Notes: a model not told the origin generated them from the letters alone. Counted from the stretch's first letter, positions 1 through 10,814 are shown. The stretch: DNA of 49,525 bases from an uncultured Ectothiorhodospiraceae bacterium (GCA_913061005.1 CAJXSH010000012.1:1-49525), one strand, 5' to 3'. Numbers and translations are program-made.

Positions 1-1
1 T

Positions 2-77
2 TGGTGGGTGGTGAGGGGCTCGAACCCCCGACATTCGCCTTGTAAGGGCGACGCTCTCCCAACTGAGCTAACCACCC
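2..77 (-). tRNA. tRNA-Val (anticodon UAC)
   Basis: The reverse strand folds into a complete tRNA cloverleaf. The acceptor stem GGGTGGT pairs with ACCACCC, the anticodon stem TCGCC/GGCGA encloses the loop CTTACAA, and the 3' CCA is encoded. The anticodon TAC reads valine codons. It lies directly downstream of hupB on the same strand, 13 nt after the hupB stop codon, so it could be co-transcribed with hupB. Confidence 0.95.
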
Positions 78-90
78 GGGAAAGCGGCGC

Positions 91-363
91 TTAGTTTACT
101 GCATCCTTGAGCGCCTTGCCAGCCTTGAAGCCCGGCACTTTCGACGCGGCGATGTTGATGGTGGCGCCGGTGCGCGGGTTGCGGCCGGTGCGAGCAGCCC
201 GCTCGCGGACAGTGAAAGTGCCAAAGCCGACCAGTGTGACCTGATCACCCTTTTTCAGCGCGCCGGTGACGGTTGACGCGAAAGCATCAACGGCCTTGGT
301 GGCATCGGCTTTGGACAGGCCCGCGGCCTCGGCGACAGCGTCGATAAGCTCAGACTTGTTCAT
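91..363 (-). CDS. hupB: DNA-binding protein HU-beta
   Basis: This 90-residue protein is a full-length HU/IHF-family histone-like protein, which dimerises and bends DNA in the nucleoid. It starts with the typical MNKSELIDA segment and has the signature [18 protein letters not shown] around residues 46-63, which forms the DNA-binding beta arm, followed by the conserved end [15 protein letters not shown]. The start is supported by AAGGGG about nine bases upstream. It follows lon on the same strand, the same lon-hupB order as in E. coli, but a strong promoter in the 200-bp gap suggests independent transcription. Confidence 0.97.
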   Translation of the reverse strand: MNKSELIDAVAEAAGLSKADATKAVDAFASTVTGALKKGDQVTLVGFGTFTVRERAARTGRNPRTGATINIAASKVPGFKAGKALKDAVN

Positions 364-511
364 GGATCGAATCCCCTTAAATGTTTATTACGATTGACGT
401 CGTTCCCGACGAATTCACTGTGCACTGTTTTTGAGACAACAGGCTGACATGAAGTGGCCATTCAGGTGCCCGGCTTACGCGCGCTCTCTGCGACACATCA
501 TGCACATCCCC

Positions 512-541
512 GGTATAGCAACGGCTCTGCGGCGCTGTCAA
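512..541 (-). promoter_or_regulatory. sigma70-type promoter for hupB
   Basis: On the minus strand there is a perfect -35 TTGACA (536-541), an 18-bp spacer and a -10 TATACC (512-517) preceded by TGC, which gives an extended -10. Transcription would begin near 505, leaving a leader of about 140 nt before hupB. The -35 lies in a short inverted repeat GGCGCT/AGCGCC just beyond the lon stop codon. Confidence 0.6.
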
Positions 542-564
542 ACAAAAGCGCCAAAAACCTGGGC

Positions 565-2982
565 CTAATGACGCCTCAACGACGGGGCTTCCGCTTCGCT
601 GGAGGCCACCGCCTTGGCGGGTGTCTCGCCATCATCCACCCTGGGCGTCGGCTGCTGCGTGAGCGCTACACCAAGCACTTCATCGATCCAGCGCACCGGC
701 CGGATATCCAGCTTGCCTTTGAGATCTTTGGGAATCTCGGCGAGGTCCTTTTCGTTCTCCTGCGGGATCAACACCGTGGTGATCCCGCCCCGCAACGCGG
801 CAAGGAGCTTTTCCTTGAGCCCGCCGATGGGCAACACCTCGCCGCGCAGGGTGATCTCGCCGGTCATCGCCACATTGGCGGCCACGGGAATCCCTGTCAG
901 CGCCGAGACCAGGGCGGTACACATGCCGATCCCGGCACTCGGGCCGTCCTTGGGGATGGCGCCCTCGGGTACATGGATGTGGATGTCGTTGTCCTGATGG
1001 AAGCCCGGGTCGATGCCCAGCACCTCGGCACGCGCCCGCACCACCGTCAGCGCAGCGTGGATGGACTCTTTCATCACATCGCCCAGCTGACCGGTGTTCT
1101 GCAGTTTGCCCTTGCCCGGCATCACCGCGCCCTCGATGGTCAAGAGCTCGCCGCCCACCTCGGTCCAGGCAAGCCCGGTCACCCGGCCGATCTGGTCACT
1201 GGTCTCGGCCACCCCGTAGCGGTAACGCCGCACACCCAGGTATTTGTCGAGATTGCGCGGTGTGACCTGCACCGCCCGGTCCCGCGGCTTGAGCAACACA
1301 TCCTTGACCACCCGGCGGGCGATCTTGGCGACTTCGCGCTCCATGCTGCGTACACCGGCTTCGCGGGTGTAATACCGGGCGATGTCCCGCAGCGCGTTGT
1401 CGCTGACCTCGAGCTCGCCGTCCTTGAGCCCATTGGCCTTGAGTTGCTTGGGCAGCAGGTAGCTATGTGCGATGTTGACCTTCTCTTCTTCGGTGTAGCC
1501 GGACAGCCGGATCACCTCCATGCGATCGAGCAGCGGCTCGGGGATGTTCATGGTGTTCGCGGTACAGACGAACATCACATCCGAGAGGTCGAAATCGACT
1601 TCAAGGTAGTGGTCGTTGAACGTGGCGTTCTGCTCGGGGTCGAGTACCTCGAGTAGCGCCGATGCCGGATCACCGCGGAAGTCCATCGCCATCTTGTCGA
1701 TTTCATCGAGCAAGAACAGCGGGTTGCGTGTCCCCACCTTGGCGAGTTTCTGAACGATCTTGCCCGGCAGCGAGCCGATATAGGTGCGGCGGTGGCCGCG
1801 TATCTCGGCCTCGTCGCGCACGCCCCCCAGCGACATGCGCACGAACTTGCGGTTGATCGACCGGGCGATGGACTCGCCGAGCGAGGTCTTGCCGACCCCG
1901 GGGGGCCCGACCAGACAGAGGATCGGGCCTTTGAGCTTGCGCACCCGCTGCTGGACCGCCAGGTACTCGAGGATCCGTTCCTTGACCTTTTCAAGGCCGT
2001 AGTGATCGGCATCCAGTACCGACTCGGCGTGGCCGAGATCGTGGCGAACGCGGCTGCGTTTTTTCCACGGCAGCGAGAGCATCCACTCGAGATAGCTCCG
2101 CACGACGGTGGCCTCGGCGGACATCGGCGACATCATGCGCAGCTTGCCGAGCTCCTGGTCGCATTTCTCCCGCGCCTCTTTGGACATGCCCGAGGCCTCG
2201 ATCTTCTGCTCGAGGTCTTCGATCTCGTTGGGCACATCCTCGAGCTCGCCAAGCTCTTTCTGAATGGCCTTCATCTGCTCGTTGAGGTAGTACTCGCGCT
2301 GGGACTTCTCCATCTGCTGTTTGACGCGTCCGCGGATGCGCTTTTCCACCTGCAGGATATCCAGCTCGCCTTCGATCAGCGCCATGAGATGCTCGAGCCG
2401 GGCCTGCACCCCGGCCATCTCGAGGATGCGCTGTTTCTCGTCGATCTTCAGGCTCATGTGCGCCGCGACGGTATCGGCCAGACGGCTGGGCTCGTCGATC
2501 CCCTGCAGCGACGAGAGGATTTCCGGGGGCACCTTCTTGTTGAGCTTTACGTACTGCTCGAACAGCGAGAGCAGCGAGCGGGTCATGACCTCGAGCTCTT
2601 GCTCGTCCTCGCCGCCTTCCTCCGGCATGGCGGTCACCGTCGCCTGGTAGTGGTCGGCATCGACCCGCAGGTCACGGACCCCCACCCGTTCGGCGCCTTC
2701 GACCAGCACTTTGACGGTGCCATCGGGCAGTTTGAGCATCTGCAGGATGTTGGCCATGGTGCCGACCGAGTAGATGTTATCCGGCGAGGGATCATCCATC
2801 TCGGCGCTGTGCTGCGCCACCAGCAGGATGCGTTTGTCTACCGCCATGGCCGCCTCGAGGGCCTCGATGGATTTCTCCCGACCGACAAAAAGCGGGATCA
2901 CCATGTGGGGGTAGACCACGACGTCACGGAGCGGCAGCGCCGGTGTCTCGGCACCGGCCGCCGGAATGATTGGCTCACTCAT
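565..2982 (-). CDS. lon: ATP-dependent protease Lon
   Basis: This 805-residue protein is a complete LonA protease, close to the E. coli length of 784. Lon is a cytoplasmic hexameric AAA+ protease that degrades misfolded and regulatory proteins. The N-terminal substrate-binding domain begins at [19 protein letters not shown]. It is followed by a coiled-coil region (about 200-290), Walker A GPPGVGKT (359-366), Walker [10 protein letters not shown] (422-430) and the C-terminal protease domain. The catalytic dyad is Ser682 in [10 protein letters not shown] and Lys725 in [10 protein letters not shown]. The tail is longer than usual and low in complexity. The gene follows clpX by 35 nt on the same strand and probably belongs to a tig-clpP-clpX-lon transcription unit. 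Confidence 0.98.
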   Translation of the reverse strand: MSEPIIPAAGAETPALPLRDVVVYPHMVIPLFVGREKSIEALEAAMAVDKRILLVAQHSAEMDDPSPDNIYSVGTMANILQMLKLPDGTVKVLVEGAERVGVRDLRVDADHYQATVTAMPEEGGEDEQELEVMTRSLLSLFEQYVKLNKKVPPEILSSLQGIDEPSRLADTVAAHMSLKIDEKQRILEMAGVQARLEHLMALIEGELDILQVEKRIRGRVKQQMEKSQREYYLNEQMKAIQKELGELEDVPNEIEDLEQKIEASGMSKEAREKCDQELGKLRMMSPMSAEATVVRSYLEWMLSLPWKKRSRVRHDLGHAESVLDADHYGLEKVKERILEYLAVQQRVRKLKGPILCLVGPPGVGKTSLGESIARSINRKFVRMSLGGVRDEAEIRGHRRTYIGSLPGKIVQKLAKVGTRNPLFLLDEIDKMAMDFRGDPASALLEVLDPEQNATFNDHYLEVDFDLSDVMFVCTANTMNIPEPLLDRMEVIRLSGYTEEEKVNIAHSYLLPKQLKANGLKDGELEVSDNALRDIARYYTREAGVRSMEREVAKIARRVVKDVLLKPRDRAVQVTPRNLDKYLGVRRYRYGVAETSDQIGRVTGLAWTEVGGELLTIEGAVMPGKGKLQNTGQLGDVMKESIHAALTVVRARAEVLGIDPGFHQDNDIHIHVPEGAIPKDGPSAGIGMCTALVSALTGIPVAANVAMTGEITLRGEVLPIGGLKEKLLAALRGGITTVLIPQENEKDLAEIPKDLKGKLDIRPVRWIDEVLGVALTQQPTPRVDDGETPAKAVASSEAEAPSLRRH

Positions 2983-3017
2983 GGATTGCCTCTTGGGGGT
3001 CGAGCCCCGGCAGCGGC

Positions 3018-4295
3018 TCAGTCAGAAGCCGCCGCCGACTGCTCGGACCCATCATAGATGAGATAGGGGGGCGTCTCGCCGCGAATGACCGCATCATCCA
3101 CCACCACCTTGCTGACGTTCTCGAGCGACGGCAGGTCATACATGGTATCGAGCAGCACATGTTCAACCAATGTCCGCAGCCCCCGGGCACCGGTGTTGCG
3201 GGCAATCGCCTTGCGGGCCACCTCGAACAGGGCTTCGTCCCGGAATTCGAGCTCAACGCCCTCCATCTCGAACAGCCGCCGGAACTGCTTGACCAGCGCA
3301 TTGCGCGGCTCACGGAGGATCTGGACCAGCGCCTCTTCGTCGAGCTCTTCCAGGGTCGCCACCACCGGCAGACGGCCAACGAACTCGGGAATCAGCCCGT
3401 AGCGGACGAGGTCCTCGGGCTCGACATCGCGGAGGGTCTCACCCACCGCCTTGCGCTGGCTCTCGCCCTTGATCTCGGCGGAAAAGCCGATCCCGCCCTT
3501 TTCGGAGCGCTGCTGGATGACCTTCTCGAGGCCCGCGAATGCGCCGCCGCAGATGAACAGGATGTTGCCGGTATCAACCTGCAGAAACTCCTGCTGGGGG
3601 TGCTTGCGCCCGCCCTGGGGCGGCACCGACGCGGTGGTCCCTTCGATGAGCTTGAGCAGCGCCTGCTGCACGCCTTCGCCGGAGACATCCCGGGTAATGG
3701 ACGGGTTCTCGGCCTTGCGCGAGACCTTGTCGATTTCGTCGATGTAGACGATACCCCGCTGGGCCTTGTCGACATCGTAATCACAACGCTGCAGGAGCTT
3801 CTGGATGATGTTCTCGACGTCTTCACCCACATACCCCGCCTCGGTCAGGGTCGTCGCATCGGCGATGGTGAACGGCACATCCAGCAACCGCGCCAGCGTC
3901 TCGGCCAGCAGTGTCTTGCCCGACCCGGTCGGCCCGATCAGCAGGATGTTGCTCTTGCTGAGCTCGACATCCTCTTTGCCCTGTGCCGCCTGCATGCGCT
4001 TGTAGTGGTTGTAGACCGCCACGGACAGGACCTTTTTGGCGTGATCCTGACCGATGACGTGCTCATCCAGGGTGCTTTTGATCTCCTGGGGTTTGGGCAG
4101 GCCCGCGTCGCCTTCGCCGACCTTCTCTTCCATCTCTTCGCGAATGATGTCGTTGCAGAGCTCGACACATTCGTCGCAGACAAAAACCGAAGGCCCTGCG
4201 ATGAGCTTGCGCACCTCATGCTGGCTCTTGCCGCAGAATGAGCAGTAGAGCAGCTTGCCGTTATCGTCGCGACCGCCGTTGTCTCTGTCAGTCAT
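3018..4295 (-). CDS. clpX: ATP-dependent Clp protease ATP-binding subunit ClpX
   Basis: This 425-residue protein is the AAA+ unfoldase that recognises tagged substrates and threads them into ClpP. The N-terminal zinc-binding domain has four cysteines (C18, C21, C40, C43). Walker A is GPTGSGKT (121-128), and the sequence VYIDEIDK forms Walker B. The IGF-type loop that docks on ClpP is present in KGGIGFSAE. The C-terminus is rich in Ser, Ala and Asp. The length matches E. coli ClpX (424). It lies between clpP and lon on the same strand, separated from clpP by about 70 nt that contain a hairpin. Confidence 0.98.
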   Translation of the reverse strand: MTDRDNGGRDDNGKLLYCSFCGKSQHEVRKLIAGPSVFVCDECVELCNDIIREEMEEKVGEGDAGLPKPQEIKSTLDEHVIGQDHAKKVLSVAVYNHYKRMQAAQGKEDVELSKSNILLIGPTGSGKTLLAETLARLLDVPFTIADATTLTEAGYVGEDVENIIQKLLQRCDYDVDKAQRGIVYIDEIDKVSRKAENPSITRDVSGEGVQQALLKLIEGTTASVPPQGGRKHPQQEFLQVDTGNILFICGGAFAGLEKVIQQRSEKGGIGFSAEIKGESQRKAVGETLRDVEPEDLVRYGLIPEFVGRLPVVATLEELDEEALVQILREPRNALVKQFRRLFEMEGVELEFRDEALFEVARKAIARNTGARGLRTLVEHVLLDTMYDLPSLENVSKVVVDDAVIRGETPPYLIYDGSEQSAAASD

Positions 4296-4338
4296 GGGCT
4301 ACCTTTGCGCCGTAGGAAGTGGGACAGTTCCGACGATG

Positions 4339-4353
4339 CCCGCTTTTAGCGGG
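4339..4353. other. intergenic hairpin between clpP and clpX
   Basis: A perfect inverted repeat CCCGCT-TTT-AGCGGG lies in the clpP-clpX gap. No U-tract follows on the minus strand, so it is unlikely to be an efficient intrinsic terminator. It may stabilise or delimit clpP mRNA relative to clpX. Confidence 0.35.
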
Positions 4354-4366
4354 TCACGCAACCGCG

Positions 4367-5002
4367 TTAATCCGTGGGCAGGCTACTGCGGTCGGCGAGC
4401 ACCTGATCGATGATGCCGTAATCGCGCGCCGCTTCCGGGGCCATGAAATTATCCCGCTCGGTGTCTTCGGCGATCTTCTCGAGCTTCTGCCCGGTGTGGT
4501 GCGCGAGGATCTGATTCAGCCGCTCGCGCATGCTCAGAATCTCGCGGGCATGGATATCGATATCCGTGGCCTGGCCCTGAAAGCCGCCCAGCGGCTGGTG
4601 GATCATCACCCGGGAGTTGGGCAGCCCGAAGCGCTTGCCCGCCGCGCCGCCGGCGAGGAGCAAAGAGCCCATACTGGCGGCCTGGCCGATGCAGACCGTG
4701 CTGACATCCGGCTTGATGAACTGCATGGTGTCGTAGATTGCCAGTCCGGCGGTGACCACACCGCCGGGGCTGTTGATATAGAAGTGAATGTCCTTGTCCG
4801 GGTTTTCCGACTCCAGGAACAGAAGCTGCGCGATCAGCAGATTGGCCTGGTGATCCTCCACCGGCCCGACCAGAAAGATCACCCGCTCTTTGAGCAGGCG
4901 CGAGTAGATATCAAAGGCGCGTTCGCCGCGGGAGGTCTGTTCCACCACCATCGGCACGAGGCCGGTGGCCATGGGGCTGTCTTCGCGGTGCTCGTCGTTC
5001 AT
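4367..5002 (-). CDS. clpP: ATP-dependent Clp protease proteolytic subunit ClpP
   Basis: This is the serine peptidase that forms the 14-subunit chamber used with ClpX. With the start at 5002 it has 211 residues, close to E. coli ClpP (207). The catalytic triad is visible as Ser110 in GQAASMGS, His135 in VMIHQPLGG and Asp184 in TERDNF. The conserved segment [20 protein letters not shown] begins near residue 14. An in-frame ATG at 5059 would make a longer form that overlaps the end of tig by 35 bp. I prefer 5002 because it has a GGGAG sequence upstream and fits family length. A start at the later MATGLVP is also possible. Confidence 0.96.
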   Translation of the reverse strand: MNDEHREDSPMATGLVPMVVEQTSRGERAFDIYSRLLKERVIFLVGPVEDHQANLLIAQLLFLESENPDKDIHFYINSPGGVVTAGLAIYDTMQFIKPDVSTVCIGQAASMGSLLLAGGAAGKRFGLPNSRVMIHQPLGGFQGQATDIDIHAREILSMRERLNQILAHHTGQKLEKIAEDTERDNFMAPEAARDYGIIDQVLADRSSLPTD

Positions 5003-5024
5003 CAACGTCTCGACTCCCGGCCGC

Positions 5025-6350
5025 TTATCCGGCCTTGGCGTTGTCTTCATCCTCGACACCGCTGGTCAGGGCATCGAGGCTCATCGGTTTGTCGGTGACA
5101 CTGGCCTGCTCGGCCACCCAGTCCACGACCTGATCTTCCATGACCTGCAACTGCAGGCTTTGCATCATCTCCTGATTCTGCAGGTAGTACTGCATCACCT
5201 GCTCGGGCTGCTCGTATCCGGATGCAACCCGCTGCAGCGCCTGCTGCATGCGCTCCGGCTCCAGCTCGATGCCGTTGGCGCGGACGATTTCGTTGACCAG
5301 CAGCCCCAGCTTGACCCGTCGCCGGGCCTCGCTCTCGAACTGATCCGCCGGCAGCTCGGGCTCGTCACCCTCGGCACCCGACTGCCGCATCCGCTCGCGG
5401 GTCTGTTGCCGGAGTTGGTCGATTTCGCTGTCCACCAGTGTCTGCGGCAGTTCGATGTCGTTTTGCTCGACAAGCGCATCCATGACCTGATTCTTGACCC
5501 GGGTCCGGGTTGCCTGATCGCGCTCGCGCTCGAGGCTCTCGGTGATGCGCTGACGAAGCCCGTCGATGCCGCCATCGATACCCAGCTTCTCGGCGAACGC
5601 CTCATCGGCATCGGGCAGCTCGGCTGCCTCGACCTTTTTCACCGTCACCTCGAAGGCCGCCTCGTTGCCGGCAATCGCCGGGTCGGGGAACCCTTCCGGA
5701 AACGTGTAGGTCACGGTTTTGGTCTCGCCCGCTTTCATCCCGACAAGCTGTTGCTCGAAGGGTTCCGGCATCTGCCCCTCGCCCAGCGGGACCGGGACAT
5801 CTTCGCCGCTGTTGCCCTCGAAGTCCTCGCCATCGATCTTGCCCTCAAAATCGATGGTGACCTGATCGCCCTCGGCGGCGGCCCGGTCGACTTCGGCGTA
5901 CTCGGCGTGCTGTTTGCGCAAACGATCCAGGATCCGGTCGACGTCGGCGGCCTCGATATCCACCACCGGTCGGGTCAGCTCGATGTTCTCGATGCCACTG
6001 ACCTCGATATCGGGGATCACCTCGAAGGCCGCCTCGTATTCGATGTCACTGCCCTCTTCGAGATTGACCGGCTCGATCTGCGGGCTACCGGCGGGCCGGA
6101 GCGATTCCTGCTCGAGTGCCTCGGCATAGGTCTGTCGGACCACCTCGTCGAGGACCTCGCCCCGCACCTGGGGGCCGTAGCGCTTGGCCACCACCTTCAT
6201 CGGCACCTTGCCGGGCCGGAACCCCTGCAGACGGACCTGACCGCGCATTTCGCGGAGCTTTTTATCCACCTGCTCATCGACCCGCTCGGACGGGACCTGA
6301 ACCTTCAACTTACGCTTCAGGCCCTCGCCCGCTTCTACCGATACTTGCAT
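5025..6350 (-). CDS. tig: trigger factor, ribosome-associated chaperone and peptidyl-prolyl isomerase
   Basis: This 441-residue protein matches trigger factor in length (E. coli 432) and domain order. Trigger factor binds ribosomal protein L23 at the exit tunnel and shields nascent chains. The ribosome-docking loop GFRPGKVP is at 43-50. An FKBP-like isomerase domain occupies about residues 150-245 and a helical chaperone domain follows. The protein is very acidic, including the C-terminal end [10 protein letters not shown] good Shine-Dalgarno sequence GAGGTGG precedes the ATG. Only 17 nt separate the start codon from the 3' end of the upstream tRNA-Leu, so the mRNA 5' end may be made by tRNA processing. 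Confidence 0.97.
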   Translation of the reverse strand: MQVSVEAGEGLKRKLKVQVPSERVDEQVDKKLREMRGQVRLQGFRPGKVPMKVVAKRYGPQVRGEVLDEVVRQTYAEALEQESLRPAGSPQIEPVNLEEGSDIEYEAAFEVIPDIEVSGIENIELTRPVVDIEAADVDRILDRLRKQHAEYAEVDRAAAEGDQVTIDFEGKIDGEDFEGNSGEDVPVPLGEGQMPEPFEQQLVGMKAGETKTVTYTFPEGFPDPAIAGNEAAFEVTVKKVEAAELPDADEAFAEKLGIDGGIDGLRQRITESLERERDQATRTRVKNQVMDALVEQNDIELPQTLVDSEIDQLRQQTRERMRQSGAEGDEPELPADQFESEARRRVKLGLLVNEIVRANGIELEPERMQQALQRVASGYEQPEQVMQYYLQNQEMMQSLQLQVMEDQVVDWVAEQASVTDKPMSLDALTSGVEDEDNAKAG

Positions 6351-6367
6351 CGCCCACCTCTAGTGAC

Positions 6368-6455
6368 TGGTGCGAAAGGCGAGACTCGAACTCGCACGGG
6401 GGACAACCCCACTGGGACCTAAACCCAGCGCGTCTACCAGTTCCGCCACTTTCGC
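6368..6455 (-). tRNA. tRNA-Leu (anticodon UAG)
   Basis: The minus strand gives a class II tRNA with acceptor GCGAAAG/CTTTCGC, a long variable arm and an encoded CCA. The anticodon stem CTGGG/CCCAG encloses TTTAGGT, so the anticodon is TAG (Leu). A TATGAT -10-like hexamer lies about 20 bp upstream (6476-6481 on the plus strand), without a clear -35. It is followed at once by tig on the same strand. Confidence 0.95.
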
Positions 6456-6506
6456 GCTTGTAAACCCAATCCGTCATCATACCGGCAAGGCTGCAGGCAA
6501 GAAACC

Positions 6507-9221
6507 TCAACGCGCCTGACCACGGCGCCGCATCAGCCATTTGTGCCCTTCGGCCACCAGGATGATCGGCAGACTGACCACAATGGCCAGAAGCCAGGCC
6601 CCGGGGCCGAGTGGCTGGGTTTCAAAGATCACCTGCATGGGCGGTAGATAGGTAAAGACAAGCTGTGCGGCGACGATGATCGCGATGGCCAGCCAGACCC
6701 TGGCATTACCGGTGATACCGCTGGTGTTCAGGATCCCCGTGTGCAGCCGCCGCGATGAGAACAAAAACCAGATCTCGAACAGTACCAGGGTGTTCACCGC
6801 AAGCGTTCGTGCTTCTGCAAGCGGCCGCCCATCGGCAAGCTCGCGGGCGAACAGGGCCAATGTGCCCGCGACCATGCATACCGCAACAATCAGAATCCGC
6901 ACCAGTATGACCCGGGGAATGAGCGGCGCCGATGGCGAGCGTGGCGCGCGGGCCATGACATCGTCCTCGGGTGGCTCGAAGGCCAACGACAATGCCAGCG
7001 TCACGGCGGTGATCATGTTGACCCAGAGGATTTGCGCCGGCGTGATGGGCAGCATCCAGCCGGCCAGCACCGCCACCACCAGCAACAGCGCCTGCGCCGC
7101 GTTGGTGGGCAGCAGAAACGCAATCGATTTAACGATATTGTCATAAATCACCCGGCCCTCATGAACCGCCGCCTCGATGGTGGCGAAGTTGTCATCGGCC
7201 AGAACGATTTCTGCGGCCTCGCGGGCGGCATCGGTGCCACCTCGCCCCATCGCCACGCCGACATCCGAGCGCTTCAGGGCCGGGGCGTCATTCACCCCGT
7301 CACCGGTCATGGCGACCACCTCGCCCTGGCTTTGCAGCGCCTGTACCAGCCGGAGCTTGACCCGGGGCGAGACGCGGGCAAACACCGAGTGCTGGGCGGC
7401 GCAGCGCGACAGGGCCTCGTCATCCATCGCCTCGAGTGCTTCGCCGGTGATCCCCCGCTCGTCGTCGCCGATGCCAAGCTGACGGCCGATGGCAGCCGCC
7501 GTCACGGCGTGGTCGCCGGTGATCATCTTCACCCGCATTCCCGCTTCGTGGCAGGTCTTCACCGCTGCGATCGCCTCCTCGCGCGGCGGGTCGATGATGC
7601 CGACCAACCCGATCAGCGTCAGACCATCGATCCGCGACGGGTCATCGAGATCAACCCCACCGGGGGCGGTCTGCCGGGCGATGGCCAGCAGCCGCAGGCC
7701 GTCAGCGGCCATGGCCTCGGCCTGCCGGTGCCAGGCCGCCTCATCCAGCGGCTCGGTCCCATCGACGCCCAGCACCTGCTCGCAGCGGGGCACAACGGCC
7801 TCTGGCGCGCCCTTGACCATCAGCACCTGTCCCTCGCCATCGTCGGTGCCGTGGAGGGTTGCCATGAAGCGATGCGTGGAATCGAAGGGCAACCCGTCGA
7901 CCCGCGGATGCGCCGAGCGCAGTGCCCGCAGCTCGACGCCGCAGGCCTTGGCAAAGTGCAGCAATGCCACTTCCATGGGATCGCCGCTGACCCTGACCTC
8001 GCCCTCGCTGTTGGCATGGACATCGGCGTCGGAACAAAGCACCACGGCGCGGGATAACGCGTCGACCACCGATGCCGGGGCCGGCTCCTCGGCCCGGGCT
8101 GCCTCCAGCGCCAGTGTCTTGTCATCCACCCGGTGGAGACCGTCACCCAGCAACACGGCGCGGACCGCCATCTCGTTGAGGGTCAGGGTGCCGGTCTTAT
8201 CCGAGCAGATGACACTCACCGCACCCAGCGTCTCGACCGCCGGCAGTCGCCGTACGATGGCCTTGCGTCTGGCCAGCCGCTGCACACCAAGCGCCAGGGT
8301 GATGGTGACAATGGCGGGCAGCCCCTCGGGGATGGCCGCGACAATCAACGCCACCGCGGCAAGGAACATCTCGACGATGGAAAAACCATGCACCAGGATG
8401 CCGGCGAGCGCGGTAAACGCGCCGGCGCCGAGGATGATCGCGGCAAGGCGTTTGCCCAGCCGGGCCAGATCCCGGAGCAACGGCGTTGTCACCGACTCGA
8501 CCGACGAGAGCATCGCGGTAACCTCGCCCAGCGCGGTGGCATCTGCGGTCTCGACCACCACGCCGGCACCCTCGCCACGGGTCACCAGCGTACCGGCATA
8601 GGCCATGCACCGCCGGTCGCCGATGGAGGCCTCGGCAGAGACCGGTTCGACGGACTTGCTCGCCGGCACCGACTCACCGGTCAACGCCGACTCGTCGATC
8701 GCCAGCCCCCGGGTTGTGACAAGCCGGATATCAGCCGAAATCTTTGACCCGGGCTCGAGGATGACCATGTCTCCGGGGACCAGCTGCGAGGCATCGATGG
8801 TCTGGCGGCGATTGTCCCGCCGGACCGTCGCCTGCGGTGCAAGCAACCCGCGAATGGCGGCCAGGGCCTGTTCGGCGCGGCCTTCCTGGATAAAGCCGAT
8901 GACCCCGTTGATCAGAACGACCGCCGCGATGACGCCGGCATCAAGAAAATGGCCGAGTACAGCGGTGATCACCGCCGCGACGATGAGCAGCTGGATGAGG
9001 AGGTTGTCGAACTGGCTGATCAGCCGCCGCAGGCCGCTGCGCTGGGCCACTCGACGTTGTCGGTTTTCACCAAAGCGCTCGAGCCGGGGGGCGATCTGTG
9101 CTTGATCCAGCCCCCCACGGCCGGTCTGCAATGCCTCGAGCACCTCTTCGGCCTCGAGCGTATGCCAGGCTTCATGGCGCCTGATGCCGGCGTCTTGCCG
9201 CTGCGATTGATGGGCCTGCAT
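6507..9221 (-). CDS. P-type cation-transporting ATPase (P2-type, CtpF-like)
   Basis: This roughly 904-residue protein is a complete P-type ATPase of the inner membrane. It has an N-terminal cation-ATPase domain, an actuator TGES motif (about 181-184), PEGLP in M4 (about 298-302), the phosphorylated Asp in DKTGTLT (about 341-347), a [11 protein letters not shown] hinge and C-terminal transmembrane helices. It belongs to the Ca2+/Na+/H+-type P2 group. M6 reads WVNMITAV instead of the NLVTDG seen in Ca2+ pumps, which resembles mycobacterial CtpF, so the transported ion is uncertain. I chose the second ATG (9221) because GCGAGGG abuts the first ATG (9227) but sits about seven bases before the second. 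It follows the DUF427 gene by about 20 bp, forming a LysR-DUF427-ATPase operon. Confidence 0.93.
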   Translation of the reverse strand: MQAHQSQRQDAGIRRHEAWHTLEAEEVLEALQTGRGGLDQAQIAPRLERFGENRQRRVAQRSGLRRLISQFDNLLIQLLIVAAVITAVLGHFLDAGVIAAVVLINGVIGFIQEGRAEQALAAIRGLLAPQATVRRDNRRQTIDASQLVPGDMVILEPGSKISADIRLVTTRGLAIDESALTGESVPASKSVEPVSAEASIGDRRCMAYAGTLVTRGEGAGVVVETADATALGEVTAMLSSVESVTTPLLRDLARLGKRLAAIILGAGAFTALAGILVHGFSIVEMFLAAVALIVAAIPEGLPAIVTITLALGVQRLARRKAIVRRLPAVETLGAVSVICSDKTGTLTLNEMAVRAVLLGDGLHRVDDKTLALEAARAEEPAPASVVDALSRAVVLCSDADVHANSEGEVRVSGDPMEVALLHFAKACGVELRALRSAHPRVDGLPFDSTHRFMATLHGTDDGEGQVLMVKGAPEAVVPRCEQVLGVDGTEPLDEAAWHRQAEAMAADGLRLLAIARQTAPGGVDLDDPSRIDGLTLIGLVGIIDPPREEAIAAVKTCHEAGMRVKMITGDHAVTAAAIGRQLGIGDDERGITGEALEAMDDEALSRCAAQHSVFARVSPRVKLRLVQALQSQGEVVAMTGDGVNDAPALKRSDVGVAMGRGGTDAAREAAEIVLADDNFATIEAAVHEGRVIYDNIVKSIAFLLPTNAAQALLLVVAVLAGWMLPITPAQILWVNMITAVTLALSLAFEPPEDDVMARAPRSPSAPLIPRVILVRILIVAVCMVAGTLALFARELADGRPLAEARTLAVNTLVLFEIWFLFSSRRLHTGILNTSGITGNARVWLAIAIIVAAQLVFTYLPPMQVIFETQPLGPGAWLLAIVVSLPIILVAEGHKWLMRRRGQAR

Positions 9222-9242
9222 GGGCATCCCTCGCCGCGTTGT

Positions 9243-9785
9243 CTACCAGTGGCTGGTGCCGGGTTCGCCTTTCCAGGGCCCGACCAACTCGCTTGTCACC
9301 CAACCGCCGTAGTACGCACCCCGCTGAGGCACGACCGCTTCGCCCCCGACAAAGCATTGCAGCGACTCCGGATAGGCCGACAGGTATCCGGCGATCGCTT
9401 CCGCGCCGGCCAGCGGGTCGGCATAACACCAGACCGCTGCCTTTAACTCCAGCGTCGGGGTGACGACATCATAGTAATCGGCCTGCCCTTTCCACTCACA
9501 GAAGCTTTGATGGGCCGAGGGACGAAGCCACTGCCGGTCAAACGCCCCGGCGGGCAGATAGAAAGCCGGTGGGCTGCCCGTCTCCAGCGCCCGGATGGCC
9601 TGTTGGCTGGCGGCGATGCGTCGGTCACCCGCCCAGATCTCGACGCGGCGGTCGTCAGCGACATAAGCCGGCGGCCGGGGATAATCCCAGACCGACTCCT
9701 GCCCCGGCCCCGGGGCAATGGCAAAGTCCGGCCGGGCGTCGCCGCGATAGCGCCACCCCTGTCGGAGCGATTCAAGGTCTGTCAT
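9243..9785 (-). CDS. DUF427 family protein
   Basis: This 180-residue protein belongs to the DUF427 family, a small beta-rich fold of unknown function. Its features are RVEIWAGDRRIAAS near residue 50, the segment QSFCEWKGQADYYDVV, and WCYADPLAGAEAIAGYLSAYPE with a Tyr- and Trp-rich end. The start at 9785 gives a 14-bp overlap with the 3' end of the LysR gene. An ATG further upstream (9818) would only add residues that run into that gene. It is sandwiched between the regulator and the cation ATPase, so it may be co-regulated with them. No enzymatic activity can be assigned. Confidence 0.88.
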   Translation of the reverse strand: MTDLESLRQGWRYRGDARPDFAIAPGPGQESVWDYPRPPAYVADDRRVEIWAGDRRIAASQQAIRALETGSPPAFYLPAGAFDRQWLRPSAHQSFCEWKGQADYYDVVTPTLELKAAVWCYADPLAGAEAIAGYLSAYPESLQCFVGGEAVVPQRGAYYGGWVTSELVGPWKGEPGTSHW

Positions 9786-10728
9786 CGGCGGTGTCTCCGT
9801 GGTCGATTCGTTGATCAATGGTCTGCAAAAGCAGCCGTCGGAACCATTGACTCATGGCGTCGTTGTGATGGCGCGCGTGCCAGTACAGGTACATGGGAAA
9901 CCGCTTCTCCTGCAGCGCGCCGGGCAACGGCCGGGTCACCAGACGACCGTCCCGGGCCGCCAGTCGCCGGGTCAGCCGGTGCGGCAGCGAGAAGATGACA
10001 TCACTATTGGCACAGGCATCCGGGACATTGGCAAAGCTCGAGAGCTTGAGCGCCACTTGACGGTGGACACCCTGGCGGGCGAGGCGTTCATCCATCATCG
10101 CCGGGCCGCGCCCGGTGATCGATACCACCCCGTGGCGGGCAGCGCTGTAGCGCGCCAGGGTCATGGGCGGGTCGGCGAGTGCATTATCCTGCCCCATCAG
10201 CACCTCGGAGTGGGTGTGGTCGATCACCCGCCGATGGAACTGCGCGGCCCCGGCCCAGGGCTCCAGTCCGCTGATGGCCAGATGCAACCGACCTTCGGCC
10301 AGAAGCGCAAAGTAATCATCGGGGTGCGAGTAGATCTCGAGCTGCATGTTCGGCGCGTTCTGCCGGATCGCCGGCACCAGGTCCGGCAGATAGATCGCCG
10401 CCTCCAGATCCAGGCACCCGATGCGCAGCGAGCCGGTGGCATCGGCCGGATCAAAATCGGGCGTGGCCACCAGGCCCGAGAGACCGGCCAGCAGATCGGC
10501 AAGCGGCTGTCTGAGGCCCTCGGCCCGTTCGCTGAGCGTCAGCCCCGCCGGCCCGCGAACCAGCAATGGATCATCGAAGGTTTCGCGCAGGCGGCCCAGG
10601 GCACGGCTGACGGCCGGTTGGCTCATGGACAGGCTCGTCGCCGCGCGGGTGATGTGACGCTCACGCAGAAGGGCCTCCAGGACCACCAGCAGGTTGAGGT
10701 CGACACCGCGGAGATTCGTTTCACGCAT
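9772..10728 (-). CDS. LysR-family transcriptional regulator
   Basis: This 318-residue protein has a LysR-type helix-turn-helix at residues 10-65 (HITRAATSLSMSQPAVSRAL) and a C-terminal substrate-binding domain that senses a small-molecule inducer. LysR regulators usually control a divergent target, and here yceI and wrbA begin 86 bp away on the other strand. DUF427 and the ATPase lie downstream. No ligand can be inferred. The start codon has no Shine-Dalgarno sequence, but TATATT ends six bases before the ATG, so the transcript may be leaderless. Confidence 0.93.
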   Translation of the reverse strand: MRETNLRGVDLNLLVVLEALLRERHITRAATSLSMSQPAVSRALGRLRETFDDPLLVRGPAGLTLSERAEGLRQPLADLLAGLSGLVATPDFDPADATGSLRIGCLDLEAAIYLPDLVPAIRQNAPNMQLEIYSHPDDYFALLAEGRLHLAISGLEPWAGAAQFHRRVIDHTHSEVLMGQDNALADPPMTLARYSAARHGVVSITGRGPAMMDERLARQGVHRQVALKLSSFANVPDACANSDVIFSLPHRLTRRLAARDGRLVTRPLPGALQEKRFPMYLYWHARHHNDAMSQWFRRLLLQTIDQRIDHGDTADDRP

Positions 10729-10814
10729 AGAGTAAATATAGATAATTCATTAGACGCATCATAATAGGCATCGTAGGGTTTCGGTTGAACCCAAGGACCT
10801 GAACCGGAGGATGC
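10729..10814. promoter_or_regulatory. divergent LysR-yceI control region
   Basis: This short AT-rich gap separates the LysR gene from yceI. It stands out from the GC-rich surroundings, with runs such as TAAATATAGATAATTCATTA and CATAATAGG. On the minus strand TATATT (10735-10740) is six bases from the LysR start. GGAGG lies just before the yceI ATG. A LysR operator is expected here, but I could not define a clean palindrome. Confidence 0.45.

Noticed and set aside
454-1656. Long plus-strand open frame of 400 codons over lon
   Set aside because: It is antisense to a well-supported Lon gene; long antisense frames are common in GC-rich DNA and its sequence has no recognisable domain.
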